Notes under the pieces: model-generated
Databases searched by the model: none
What the model saw: the letters and a program-made list of their open reading frames with translations, nothing else
What the model was told of the DNA's origin: nothing
In this document: positions 24,197 to 32,860 of the stretch, in pieces
Layout: every line of letters starts with the position of its first letter
How positions within the stretch are numbered: the stretch's first letter is position 1
Made by a program: the position numbers and the translations under genes
From: Tenacibaculum sp. MAR_2009_124
GTDB lineage: Bacteria; Bacteroidota; Bacteroidia; Flavobacteriales; Flavobacteriaceae
Direction of reading: 5' to 3'
DNA: 64,000 bases
NCBI RefSeq assembly: GCF_900105455.1
Contig: NZ_FNSF01000001.1
Location: 625,001 to 689,000 of the forward strand

Positions 24197-25450
24197 ATGG
24201 TTAAAGATTTATTTGAGAGGATTAAAGGAGATAAAGGACCTTTAGGAAAATGGGCGGATAAGGCAGAAGGATATTATGTGTTTCCTAAGTTAGAAGGACC
24301 AATATCAAATAGAATGTCTTTCAATGGAAAAAAAGTTATTACTTGGAGTATAAATGATTATTTAGGTTTAGCAAATCATCCGGAAGTATTAAAGGTTGAT
24401 GGAGAATCTGCTGCTGAAGATGGAATGGCGTATCCGATGGGAGCGAGAATGATGTCTGGGCATACAAAATATCATGAGCAATTAGAGAGAGAATGTGCCG
24501 AATTCGTTGAAAAAGAAGCTTCTTATTTGGTGAACTTTGGATACCAAGGTATGGTATCTGCAATTGATGCTTTAGTTTCAAAGGATGATATTATTGTGTA
24601 CGATTTAGATACTCATGCTTGTATTATTGATGGTGTACGTTTACACGCAGGAAAACGATTTGTATATCGTCATAACGATATAGAAAGTTGTGAAAAGAAT
24701 TTAATGAGAGCAACAAAAATGGCTGAGAAAACTGGTGGAGGAATTTTACTAGTTTCTGAAGGTGTTTTTGGAATGAGAGGAGAACAAGGTCGTTTGGCTG
24801 AAATTGTTGCTTTAAAGGAAAAATATAACTTTCGTTTATTAGTTGATGATGCCCATGGTTTTGGAACTTTAGGAAAAGGAGGAAGAGGAACAGGTTTTGA
24901 ACAAGGAGTTCAAGATGGTATCGATGTTTATTTTGCTACTTTCGCTAAGTCAATGGCGGGTATTGGAGCATTTTTTGCAGGAGATAAAGATGTTGTTCAG
25001 TATCTACAATATAATATGAGATCACAAATGTTTGCGAAGTCATTACCAATGCCAATGGTAAAAGGTGCTCTAAAACGTTTAGACATGATCCGAACAATGC
25101 CTGAATTAAAAGATAAGTTATGGGAAATAACAAATGCTTTACAATCAGGATTACGTGATGCTGGATTCGACTTGGGAACAACTCAAACCTGTATTACACC
25201 AGTGTATTTAAAAGGTGAGATTCCAGAAGCAATGGCAATGGTGCGTGATTTAAGAGAGAATCATGGAGTTTTCTGTTCAATTGTTGTATATCCGGTAATT
25301 CCTAAAGGATTAATTATATTACGATTAATACCAACTGCACGTCATACAGTTGAAGATGTTCAAGAAACAATTGTAGCGTTTTCAGCAATTAGAGAAAAAT
25401 TAGAGAATGGAACTTATAAAAAAGTTGCAGAATCTATAATGTCTGAATAA
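24197..25450 (+). CDS. Alpha-oxoamine synthase (serine palmitoyltransferase / cysteate acyltransferase type)
   Basis: The 417-residue enzyme is a fold-type I PLP protein of the alpha-oxoamine synthase family, which condenses an amino acid with an acyl thioester. The visible features are NDYLGLANHPEV near 53-64, the stacking His in DLDTHACIIDG near 135-145, LVDDAHGFGTLG near 216-227, and the PLP Lys in TFAKSMAGIGAF near 249-260. In Bacteroidota close homologues start sphingolipid or sulfonolipid synthesis, using serine or cysteate; which substrate applies here is not visible. The gene stands alone between its own promoter and a bidirectional terminator. Confidence 0.85.
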   Translation: MVKDLFERIKGDKGPLGKWADKAEGYYVFPKLEGPISNRMSFNGKKVITWSINDYLGLANHPEVLKVDGESAAEDGMAYPMGARMMSGHTKYHEQLERECAEFVEKEASYLVNFGYQGMVSAIDALVSKDDIIVYDLDTHACIIDGVRLHAGKRFVYRHNDIESCEKNLMRATKMAEKTGGGILLVSEGVFGMRGEQGRLAEIVALKEKYNFRLLVDDAHGFGTLGKGGRGTGFEQGVQDGIDVYFATFAKSMAGIGAFFAGDKDVVQYLQYNMRSQMFAKSLPMPMVKGALKRLDMIRTMPELKDKLWEITNALQSGLRDAGFDLGTTQTCITPVYLKGEIPEAMAMVRDLRENHGVFCSIVVYPVIPKGLIILRLIPTARHTVEDVQETIVAFSAIREKLENGTYKKVAESIMSE

Positions 25451-25474
25451 AGATTTATAAAAATATAAAGTAAC

Positions 25475-25507
25475 AAAGCTCGGAAATATTAACTTCCCGA
25501 GCTTTTT
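25475..25507. terminator. Bidirectional terminator between the oxoamine synthase and OmpW genes
   Basis: AAAGCTCGG pairs with CCGAGCTTT, with A-rich sequence on the left and TTTTT on the right, between two convergent genes. Confidence 0.8.
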
Positions 25508-25546
25508 ATTTAAGAGCTTAGTAAAAATAAACGAGGGGTGATTATT

Positions 25547-26176
25547 TTAAAATTTAATTCCAACACCAAATCCAATTAACAAAGAATTAATTTCAACTGA
25601 TGCGGGAACGGTAGCAATACCGGCATCAACAGTTACGTCGGTACTTAGGCCAACATACTTAGCGTCGAAGTTCAAAAACCATGTATCATCCAAGTCATAA
25701 TCGAAACCAAGTTGTAAAGCATACCCAAAAGAATCTTCATATGTTACATTTACAACAGAACCAGGGTTGGCATTGTAAAAAAACGTATAATTAGCACCGG
25801 CCCCAACATAAGGTCTAAACTTGTTTAAGTTAAAGTGGTATTGAATTGTTAACGTTGGAGGCAACAACCAAACTTCCCCTAAATTAACATTCCCTAAAGT
25901 TGTATTAATTGCTTTTACATCGTGTTTTGTAGTACCTAAAATTAATTCTGCAGCAATATTTTCTGTAAAGAAATATGTGAAATCTAATTCAGGAATAATA
26001 TTATTACTAATGTCAATATTGCCGCCAATGGTTCCAATTTCAGCGGATTCGTTCGGTAAAACTGTAACCCATCTAAATCTTGCTTGCCATTTTTTATCGT
26101 TTTCATTTTTTTCTTGAGCATTGGCATTGGTAAAAAACAAAGCAATGAAAGCGAAGCTTAGTAAAACTTTTTTCAT
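25547..26176 (-). CDS. OmpW family outer-membrane protein
   Basis: The 209-residue protein starts KKVLLSFAFIALFFTNANAQ, a signal peptide; this ATG (26174-26176) is preferred over one 11 codons upstream because it begins the signal exactly. The mature part is an eight-strand barrel of the OmpW type, with FRWVTVLPNES near 30, PTLTIQYHF near 115, RPYVGAGANYTFF near 125 and a C-terminal GFGVGIKF. OmpW proteins form narrow hydrophobic channels; the ligand is unknown. Confidence 0.87.
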   Translation of the reverse strand: MKKVLLSFAFIALFFTNANAQEKNENDKKWQARFRWVTVLPNESAEIGTIGGNIDISNNIIPELDFTYFFTENIAAELILGTTKHDVKAINTTLGNVNLGEVWLLPPTLTIQYHFNLNKFRPYVGAGANYTFFYNANPGSVVNVTYEDSFGYALQLGFDYDLDDTWFLNFDAKYVGLSTDVTVDAGIATVPASVEINSLLIGFGVGIKF

Positions 26177-26291
26177 AATTAATAAGTTTAATTTTATCTT
26201 TAATTTCAAAACAAAATTATCTCCGAAAAAGAAGTTAAAAAATGACGAAAATCATAGGTTACTATTTTTATTAGTTCCTTGTTTTTATCTG

Positions 26292-26299
26292 TATATTTG
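26292..26299 (+). promoter_or_regulatory. -7 promoter element of smpB
   Basis: TATATTTG matches TAnnTTTG and ends only 9 bp before the smpB ATG at 26309, so the mRNA leader would be only a few bases long. Confidence 0.55.
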
Positions 26300-26308
26300 C
26301 GACAGATT

Positions 26309-26767
26309 ATGCAAAAAAATATTAACATACAAAATAAAAAAGCTCGTTTTGAATACGAGATTATAGATAAGTATACTGCGGGAATACAGCTTACAGGAAC
26401 AGAAATAAAATCTATTCGTCAAAGTAAGGCAAGAATTACTGAGAGTTTTTGTGAATTTAATGAAAAGGGGGAGCTTTTCGTTATTAATATGTACATAGAA
26501 GAGTATGCCTTTGGAAATCACTACAATCATAACCCAAAAAGTGAAAGAAGACTTCTGCTTAATAAAAAAGAATTAAAAAAGTTAGCAAAAGAAGTAGAAG
26601 CAAAAGGAAATACAATAGTGCCGTTAAGATTATTCATTAATGAAAACGGATGGGCAAAGCTCGATGTTGCTTTGGCGAAGGGGAAGAAGATTCATGATAA
26701 GAGACAAACCATGAAAGATCGAGATTCAAAGAGGAGTTTAGCAAGAATAAAAAAGGGTTATAATTAA
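26309..26767 (+). CDS. smpB: SsrA-binding protein SmpB
   Basis: The 152-residue protein binds tmRNA and brings it to stalled ribosomes. It has the family core with NKKARFEYEIIDKYTAGI, LTGTEIKSIRQSKA near 30-43, and the C-terminal HDKRQTMKDRDSKRSLAR tail, which reads into the mRNA channel. The start at MQKNINIQ (26309) fits the family; a frame upstream to 26279 has no support and would cover the promoter. It overlaps the next gene by one base (TAATG), starting a three-gene operon. Confidence 0.96.
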   Translation: MQKNINIQNKKARFEYEIIDKYTAGIQLTGTEIKSIRQSKARITESFCEFNEKGELFVINMYIEEYAFGNHYNHNPKSERRLLLNKKELKKLAKEVEAKGNTIVPLRLFINENGWAKLDVALAKGKKIHDKRQTMKDRDSKRSLARIKKGYN

Positions 26768-27666
26768 TGAAACTATCTAGGTTTCTTACTATTATACATT
26801 GGAAGAAATTATTGTATTTAATTGTATTACAACTTCTATTTAAAGTATGTTTTCTTCATAATTTAGGCTTTGAAACGACCCTATCTTTTTTTAGCTTTTC
26901 ATTGCTTTCAATAGCCACTGTTAGTATGCTAGCTTCAGGGTATTTAATTAGTTATTTTAACAAAAATAAAAATGACAAATTACTTGAGGAAATTGCTAAG
27001 AAAGCTTATAATTATGGTGTTGTAAGTGCTTTTATTAGCGCTGCTTTGGGAGTGTTTATTTCCTTTTATATAGGTAAACCTTATCATAGCCTTATTGGTA
27101 TTACAACTGCTGGATCATTATTGTTTTACCTCCATAAGAATCCTGAAAAGGGGCTTTTTAGTATTCTACTCGGGCCTTGTGTTAAGGCAATTTCTATTTT
27201 TATAGTTTGGTGGTTTGATACTCCAGTTAATGCAACAAATCATCAATGGGAAGTTTATTATAACTTTCAATTAATAGCAGTATTTTATATTGCTTTATCA
27301 GTAATAGGTAATATTGTTCATCAAATTATTATTGACATTGTAAATATTAACGATGATTTTGCTTCAAAAACAAATACTTTACCTGTTTTACTGGGAAGAA
27401 GAAGAGCAAAATCTATAGCATTGTTTTTAACAATAATAGGTTCCATTTTTGTACTAGGTTTTGCCATTACTTGTATAGAAAACAAATTTATATTATCGAT
27501 TATTTTGTTTATGGGAACAATGCCTGAGCTTTGTTTGATATACTTTATAATGAATGCTCATTTAGAAAAAGATTTTAGAAAAGTACTTAAGGTTTCAAGT
27601 TTTGTTTATTTATTAACTTTAATTAGTATTCCTTTGGTCGCTTATTATTTCAGATATGTTAGCTAA
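26767..27666 (+). CDS. UbiA-type prenyltransferase with degenerate first Asp motif
   Basis: The 299-residue protein has about eight membrane helices and the UbiA fold. The second Asp-rich region and the following TLPVLLGRRRAK (residues 190-215) are conserved. The first motif, NDxxD in active family members, is replaced by SGYLISYFNKNKND (57-70), which lacks the aspartate pair. Flavobacterial homologues are often labelled geranylgeranylglycerol-phosphate geranylgeranyltransferase. Without the first motif the magnesium-prenyl-diphosphate binding is doubtful, so activity may be altered or lost. It lies between smpB and maf with one-base and 11-base overlaps. Confidence 0.75.
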   Translation: MKLSRFLTIIHWKKLLYLIVLQLLFKVCFLHNLGFETTLSFFSFSLLSIATVSMLASGYLISYFNKNKNDKLLEEIAKKAYNYGVVSAFISAALGVFISFYIGKPYHSLIGITTAGSLLFYLHKNPEKGLFSILLGPCVKAISIFIVWWFDTPVNATNHQWEVYYNFQLIAVFYIALSVIGNIVHQIIIDIVNINDDFASKTNTLPVLLGRRRAKSIALFLTIIGSIFVLGFAITCIENKFILSIILFMGTMPELCLIYFIMNAHLEKDFRKVLKVSSFVYLLTLISIPLVAYYFRYVS

Positions 27667-28240
27667 AAAATTAAAAGACTACAATATAATATTGGCTTCT
27701 GGATCTCCACGAAGACAATCATTACTCAAAGACCTTGATATAAATTTTAGTGTTAAACTCAAAAGCATCAAAGAAGAATACCCTGATACTTTAAAGGCAG
27801 CTGAAATAACAGATTACTTGTCTGAGTTAAAATCTAAACCATATTTAAAAGAACTTAACAGTAACGATATTTTAATTACTTCAGATACTATTGTTTGGCT
27901 GAATAATAAAGCGTTAGGAAAGCCGAAGAACTATGATGAGGCATTTAAAATGTTAAGTAGTTTGTCAAATACGAACCACGAAGTAATTACTTCAGTATGT
28001 ATTAGTATGGGAACACAGAAAAACACCATTATCAATGATACTGTTAAGGTATATTTCAAAGAACTAAAACAGGAGGAAATAGATTATTACATAAAAGAGT
28101 ATAAACCTTTTGATAAGGCAGGATCCTACGGTATTCAAGAATGGATAGGTAAAATAGGCATTAATAGAATAGAAGGAAGCTATTTTACGGTTATGGGCTT
28201 TCCTGTTCATAAACTTTATAAAGAATTAGAGAAATTATAA
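27656..28240 (+). CDS. maf: Maf-family nucleotide pyrophosphatase
   Basis: This 194-residue protein removes pyrophosphate from nucleoside triphosphates, probably dTTP/UTP or modified nucleotides. It has the N-terminal LASGSPRRQSLL near 14-25, the central SDTIVWLNNKALGKP near 80, and the C-terminal DKAGSYGIQ near 149, followed by GSYFTVMGFPV near 167. Its start lies within the end of the UbiA gene (11-bp overlap), so it is the last gene of the smpB operon. Confidence 0.93.
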   Translation: MLAKKLKDYNIILASGSPRRQSLLKDLDINFSVKLKSIKEEYPDTLKAAEITDYLSELKSKPYLKELNSNDILITSDTIVWLNNKALGKPKNYDEAFKMLSSLSNTNHEVITSVCISMGTQKNTIINDTVKVYFKELKQEEIDYYIKEYKPFDKAGSYGIQEWIGKIGINRIEGSYFTVMGFPVHKLYKELEKL

Positions 28241-28261
28241 CTCCATTATAGTTTAAAAGAT

Positions 28262-28269
28262 TATTTTTG
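28262..28269 (+). promoter_or_regulatory. -7 promoter element of the transketolase C gene
   Basis: TATTTTTG fits TAnnTTTG and lies 24 bp before the ATG at 28294. Confidence 0.45.
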
Positions 28270-28293
28270 AAGCGTATTAACAACACAGACTAA

Positions 28294-29244
28294 ATGAAAA
28301 AATATACATTTACAGAAAAGAAAGATACCCGTTCTGGATTTGGAGATGGGTTAACGGAATTAGGGAAAACAAATCCTGATGTAGTTGCGTTATGTGCAGA
28401 CTTAACAGGGTCTTTAAAAATGAATGCCTTTGCCGACAATCACCCAGAGCGATTTTTCCAAGTAGGAATCGCTGAAGCGAACATGATGGGAGTGGCAGCA
28501 GGACTTACTATTGGTGGTAAAATTCCTTTTACTGGAACTTTTGCTAACTTTTCAACAGGTCGTGTATATGATCAAATTCGTCAATCAATTGCCTATTCTG
28601 ACAAAAATGTAAAAATTTGTGCTTCTCATGCAGGATTAACTTTGGGTGAAGATGGAGCAACACACCAAATTTTGGAAGATATAGGATTAATGAAAATGTT
28701 ACCGGGAATGACAGTAATCAATCCATGTGATTATAGTCAAACTAAAGCAGCTACTATGGCTATTGCGGAGCATGAAGGACCTGTATATTTACGTTTTGGA
28801 CGTCCGAAAGTACCTGTGTTTATGGAAGGACAACCTTTCGAAGTTGGAAAAGCTATTCAATTAACGGAAGGTAAAGATGTGACAATTGTTGCTACCGGAC
28901 ATTTAGTTTGGGAAGCCCTTCAAGCCGCAGAGAAGTTAGAAGAAAAAGGTATTTCAGCTGAAGTAATAAATATACATACTATTAAACCTTTAGACGAAGA
29001 GGCTATTTTAGCTTCGGTTGGAAAAACTGGTTGTATAGTTACAGCAGAAGAGCACAATGTATATGGTGGATTAGGAGAAAGCGTAGCTCGTTGTTTAGCT
29101 AAAAACAACCCAATACCTCAAGAATTCGTTGCAGTAAATGATAGCTTTGGTGAATCAGCTACCCCAGCAGAATTAATGGAAAAATACGAATTAAACGATG
29201 TCGCAGTCGTTAAAGCTGTTGAAAAAGTTATTTCTAGAAAATAA
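28294..29244 (+). CDS. Transketolase, C-terminal subunit
   Basis: The 316-residue protein contains the pyrimidine-binding and C-terminal domains of transketolase, made as a separate polypeptide. [15 protein letters not shown] near 65-79 includes the Glu that activates thiamine diphosphate; [14 protein letters not shown] near 110 and the [10 protein letters not shown] segment near 167 are typical. It must pair with the N-terminal subunit, whose gene is 24 kb away at 53302, whereas most Bacteroidota keep the two side by side. The complex interconverts pentose-phosphate sugars. Confidence 0.93.
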   Translation: MKKYTFTEKKDTRSGFGDGLTELGKTNPDVVALCADLTGSLKMNAFADNHPERFFQVGIAEANMMGVAAGLTIGGKIPFTGTFANFSTGRVYDQIRQSIAYSDKNVKICASHAGLTLGEDGATHQILEDIGLMKMLPGMTVINPCDYSQTKAATMAIAEHEGPVYLRFGRPKVPVFMEGQPFEVGKAIQLTEGKDVTIVATGHLVWEALQAAEKLEEKGISAEVINIHTIKPLDEEAILASVGKTGCIVTAEEHNVYGGLGESVARCLAKNNPIPQEFVAVNDSFGESATPAELMEKYELNDVAVVKAVEKVISRK

Positions 29245-29289
29245 TACAGCTTAATAAACGTTTAAATAGCAAACTTAAAATAAAAAATT

Positions 29290-29904
29290 ATGAAAAAACT
29301 AGCACTATTAGTTTTACTATTTATTGGAGCTACTCAAATCTCTTTTTCTCAAATACATTTTGGTATAAAGGGAGGGGTTAATTACAACTCGGATTCTTTT
29401 CAGAATGTTACAGAGGATATAGTAAATGGAGCAAAAAGTAAAACAGGTTTCCATGCCGGTATTTGGACCCGCATTAAAATTCCTGTAATAGGATTATATG
29501 TACGTCCTGAATTAGTTTATACTTCTTTGAAGTCTGAAGTTACTTCTGCTAGTGATAGTAAGTTAAAAGCGAATTATGACTTTCAAAAGATTGATATACC
29601 CGTATTATTAGGAAAGAAGTTTTTAAAGATTGCCCATGTATTTGTGGGGCCATCTTTCCAATATGTTATTGATGGAGATTTTAAATCTTTGGGAGATGAA
29701 GTCGAGAGTATTGATACAGTAGTAGATGGCTTAACAGTAGGAATGCAATTAGGAGCTGGTGTTGAGTTAGGTAAGATAGGTATTGATATGAGATGGGAAA
29801 GAGCTTTTTCAGATATAGAGTCATCTCTAGTTAGTCAGGGTGTTTCTAATCGATTTGACACAAGAGTTAATCAAATTATCGTAGGTCTTTCTTACAGATT
29901 TTAA
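29290..29904 (+). CDS. PorT-like outer-membrane beta-barrel protein
   Basis: The 204-residue protein has a signal peptide (KKLALLVLLFIGATQISFSQ), then a small barrel of the outer-membrane beta-barrel/PorT class: HFGIKGGVNYNSD near 23, LYVRPELVYTS near 68, and a C-terminus ending IVGLSYRF. The ligand and role are unknown. It lies 45 bp after the transketolase gene and may share its transcript. A strong terminator follows. Confidence 0.83.
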   Translation: MKKLALLVLLFIGATQISFSQIHFGIKGGVNYNSDSFQNVTEDIVNGAKSKTGFHAGIWTRIKIPVIGLYVRPELVYTSLKSEVTSASDSKLKANYDFQKIDIPVLLGKKFLKIAHVFVGPSFQYVIDGDFKSLGDEVESIDTVVDGLTVGMQLGAGVELGKIGIDMRWERAFSDIESSLVSQGVSNRFDTRVNQIIVGLSYRF

Positions 29905-29956
29905 AAAAGAAAAACTTTCAATCGTCAATTTTGGGCGATTAAAAATAATAACTTAC

Positions 29957-29990
29957 AAAAGCAGTGAAATTAATTTCACTGCTTTTTTTG
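29957..29990 (+). terminator. Terminator after the porin-like gene
   Basis: AAAAGCAGTGAAA pairs perfectly with TTTCACTGCTTTT around TTAA, followed by more T residues. Confidence 0.9.
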
Positions 29991-30120
29991 TGTTAACATA
30001 AGTTGAAGTATAGGTCCAATTCAAGCATGTTCATTATCATATGGTCTAATTGGTTGTTTAATTTGACATAGTCAAAGTATTTTTTATAATTCACCTTTTT
30101 AGTCCCTAGCCTTTAATACG

Positions 30121-30265
30121 ATTTATAAATAAATGTTTAGCATATGAACAGTTTCTTTTTTACATTCTACTGCGTTAAAAAAAGAAAGAGTAGCATAAGG
30201 TTATGCTTCGTTTTTTCGCCTTGTATGATGAAAAATAATTCAATTAATTGATAAGAAACTTTTTA
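30121..30265 (+). repeat. Dispersed intergenic repeat, copy A
   Basis: About 145 bp that recur in inverted orientation at 45012-45155. Well conserved blocks include GCATATGAACAGTTTCTTTT, the GCCTTGTATgATGAAAAATAA segment and AATTCAATTAATT. The rest of the 29991-30361 gap shows no gene. Confidence 0.7.
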
Positions 30266-30361
30266 TTTCAATAGAGTCATAGTCGTCTTTTTCATTGAAA
30301 TAATAAGCTATGTTTTATAGTAGATATGAGTTGAAATTAATGTAGGCTTGGAAAGGATCAA

Positions 30362-30391
30362 TAAAAAAAGCTGAGTCATATAACTCAGCTA
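30362..30391 (-). terminator. Terminator overlapping the end of the acyltransferase gene
   Basis: On the minus strand AGCTGAGT / ACTCAGCT pair around ATATG and are followed by seven T residues. The stop codon (30385-30387) lies inside the stem. Confidence 0.8.
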
Positions 30392-31317
30392 GTTTTGGTT
30401 TTTCGTTTTTTACGTTTGTTTTTTGTAATATCGAGCCACTCATCAAATTTATGTTGATGTTTAAACCTTTTGTGGGTCCATAAGTAACATTCAGGTTGAT
30501 TGCTAATAGCTTTTTCCGTTATTTCAAAATACTTATCTGTTAACTGATAGTCTTCAAATTCTTTTGGACTGTCTGTAATCAAAGAGAATTCAGTTTCGTA
30601 ATATCCTCTTTTGACTCTTCTTGTAGAACAATTTACCATGGCAAAATCATATTTTTTCGCAATGGTCTCCGCACCAGTATGCACAGGAACTTTTGTTCCG
30701 AAAAAATTTCTCCAATAATGTGTTTTATGAATTAAAGGAGACTGATCACTTAAAAGAAGATAGAGCCCCGTTTTTTTATTCGAATAATTGTAATGGAGAG
30801 TTTTTACGGTTTCAGAAGTTTTAATAGCAAAGGCACCAAATTGAGTTCTATTTTGTTTTATCTTTTTGTCAAAATAAGGGTTGGCTAATTTACTATATGT
30901 AGCGTAAAAGTCAATGTCTAATATAAGAGGCATGCAAACAGACCATTCCCAATTAGCCAAATGAGCACCAACTAAAACAATACTTTTCCCATCCTTAGCC
31001 AAAGAGTTTATTAGTTCAGGGTTTTTAAGGGTATATCTTTTAAGTATTTCTTTTTCCGTTATAGAAAATGTCCTAACGCTTTCAATCATAATATCTATAA
31101 AATGCTTGAAAAACTTTTTAGCTAGTTTATTAATTTCCTTATCTGTTTTATCTGGAAATGCCAATTTCAAGTTATCTTTTACTACATCTTTTCTGTAACC
31201 AACAATATAGTAAACCACCATAAATAAAAGATCGGACACCCCATGCAAAACTCTCATAGGAAGTGAAGAAAATAACCAGATAAAAGGATAGGTTAAACTG
31301 TAGATAAATAAATTCAT
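30385..31317 (-). CDS. Lysophospholipid/lipid A acyltransferase (LpxL/HtrB type)
   Basis: The 310-residue protein belongs to the LpxL family. It has an N-terminal hydrophobic anchor (LTYPFIWLFSSLPM), the catalytic motif H-x4-E in GAHLANWEWS near 118-127, DQSPL near 192, and the YLWTHKRFK segment near 278. It probably adds a secondary acyl chain to lipid A or to an ornithine/phospholipid intermediate at the inner membrane. The C-terminus is very basic (KNKRKKRKTKTS). The ATG at 31315-31317 has no rival. Confidence 0.88.
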   Translation of the reverse strand: MNLFIYSLTYPFIWLFSSLPMRVLHGVSDLLFMVVYYIVGYRKDVVKDNLKLAFPDKTDKEINKLAKKFFKHFIDIMIESVRTFSITEKEILKRYTLKNPELINSLAKDGKSIVLVGAHLANWEWSVCMPLILDIDFYATYSKLANPYFDKKIKQNRTQFGAFAIKTSETVKTLHYNYSNKKTGLYLLLSDQSPLIHKTHYWRNFFGTKVPVHTGAETIAKKYDFAMVNCSTRRVKRGYYETEFSLITDSPKEFEDYQLTDKYFEITEKAISNQPECYLWTHKRFKHQHKFDEWLDITKNKRKKRKTKTS

Positions 31318-31513
31318 TAGCGTGTTTTATCCTGCAAATATCGTACATTATACTGTAAGATGAAAAGAAGATTGAAACTAAAGAGTTACAATGAGTAAGG
31401 ATCATGTTGAATAGGATCATTTTTATACGATTTCATTTTTTTTATTGTTTTTAGGCAACTATTTTTAAAAAATCGTTGTCTATATAAATGAAGTCGAACT
31501 TTAAATTTAAAGA

Positions 31514-32077
31514 GTGAAGGTAATCTCATTACATAACGCAAAAATTTTTGATACAATAAAAAAAGCATGTAAGAATGATAGGGAGTCTCAAAAAGAGATA
31601 TTTAAAATGTATTCTCCCAAAATGCTAAGTGTTTGCAGACAGTATGTAAAGGACGATTATCACGCAGAGGAAATGATGCTTTCTGGGTTTATGAAAGTTT
31701 TTTCAAATATTAAAAAGTTTAAAAATGAAGGAAGTTTTGAGGGATGGATTCGAAGGATAATGGTAAATACTTGTTTATCTCATTTAAAGAGAAAAACAAT
31801 ATTCGAGTATACAGATGAAGAATATGTTTTCAATAATGAGACAGTAGAAAATCTTGAAAACACAAGTGTTGAAGATATTCAGAACTTAATAGACAAGTTA
31901 CCAGATGGGTATAAAGTAGTCTTTACTTTATTCGCAATAGAAGGATATAAGCATTCGGAAATAGCTAAAATGCTTGACATTACCGAGAGTACTTCAAAAT
32001 CACAGCTTTTTAAAGCAAGAAAATCACTTCAATCAAGTTATTTAAAAATGAACAAATTAAAAAATGAAGAAAGATAA
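31514..32077 (+). CDS. ECF-type RNA polymerase sigma factor
   Basis: The 187-residue sigma-70 family protein has region 2 near 25-95 (DDYHAEEMMLSGFMKVF, FEGWIRRIMVNTCLSHLKR) and region 4 near 125-180 (HSEIAKMLDITESTSKSQLF). The start is GTG at 31514, giving MKVISLHNAK, which is how flavobacterial relatives begin; an in-frame stop precedes it by two codons. The next gene starts 14 bp before its end and encodes a one-helix membrane protein, probably its anti-sigma partner. Confidence 0.9.
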   Translation: MKVISLHNAKIFDTIKKACKNDRESQKEIFKMYSPKMLSVCRQYVKDDYHAEEMMLSGFMKVFSNIKKFKNEGSFEGWIRRIMVNTCLSHLKRKTIFEYTDEEYVFNNETVENLENTSVEDIQNLIDKLPDGYKVVFTLFAIEGYKHSEIAKMLDITESTSKSQLFKARKSLQSSYLKMNKLKNEER

Positions 32078-32819
32078 CATCGATAGAGTAATAAAAGAAA
32101 AATTTGATTCAAGAAAAATGACTCCATCAATTTCTGCCTGGGATAGATTGGAGGCCAAGCTAGATGATAATGATAAAAAAATGAAAACGAGATGGAAATC
32201 TTATTTTTCAATGGTGGCCAGTTTTTTGATTTTGTTAGGTTTTGGATATAGTTATTTTTTATCGGGAGGAGCTCACAAAACAACTCGAGCTATTGAATTG
32301 GCAAGTATTGGTGTTTCGAAGGTTATAACATTATCTCCAAATGAAACAATTGATGTGAGTCAAGTAATACTAAACAAAATAGAAGTGGGTTCAAGTAAAA
32401 TAAAGAAGATTGATAAAGTTATTGCTCCAGAGATTTTAAAAGTAGATTCAATTACGGATTTAGGAACTTCTTTCTTAGCTTCCAATGATACTAAAAAAGA
32501 CGAAGTTCTCCGAAAAACACCTGTGGTGAGTGATAAAAAAAGTAAAATAATAGTAAAAGGAGAAGATTTGTTATATGCAGTTACTCATTCCCCAGAAGAA
32601 GTCAAAAATTACTACGTAGCCAACAAAATAAACAGGGAATCTGTAATTGATTCCATAAAAATCGAATTGCGAAAAAGAAACCTTAAAATTTCTCCTGAAA
32701 CAATACTTGCTCAAGTGGAGCATGAAATGTTTGACGATCAGTTTAAAGTAAACTTCATGCAAAAAGTTAAAGTGAAAATTTCTGATATAGCTATGGCACT
32801 TACTGAAAGAAATAAGTAG
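32064..32819 (+). CDS. Single-pass membrane protein, probable anti-sigma factor
   Basis: The 251-residue protein has a cytosolic N-terminus with SISAWDRLEAKLDD near 20-33, a membrane helix near 45-65 (YFSMVASFLILLGFGYSYF), and a long charged periplasmic part. No anti-sigma domain was recognised by motif, but the place (overlapping the sigma gene) and the topology are those of ECF anti-sigma factors. The SAWDRLEAKL segment recurs in Bacteroidota proteins encoded next to ECF sigma genes. Confidence 0.6.
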   Translation: MKKDNIDRVIKEKFDSRKMTPSISAWDRLEAKLDDNDKKMKTRWKSYFSMVASFLILLGFGYSYFLSGGAHKTTRAIELASIGVSKVITLSPNETIDVSQVILNKIEVGSSKIKKIDKVIAPEILKVDSITDLGTSFLASNDTKKDEVLRKTPVVSDKKSKIIVKGEDLLYAVTHSPEEVKNYYVANKINRESVIDSIKIELRKRNLKISPETILAQVEHEMFDDQFKVNFMQKVKVKISDIAMALTERNK

Positions 32820-32860
32820 CAATTACTAAATAATATAAGTATAACCAAAAAATAATTAGA

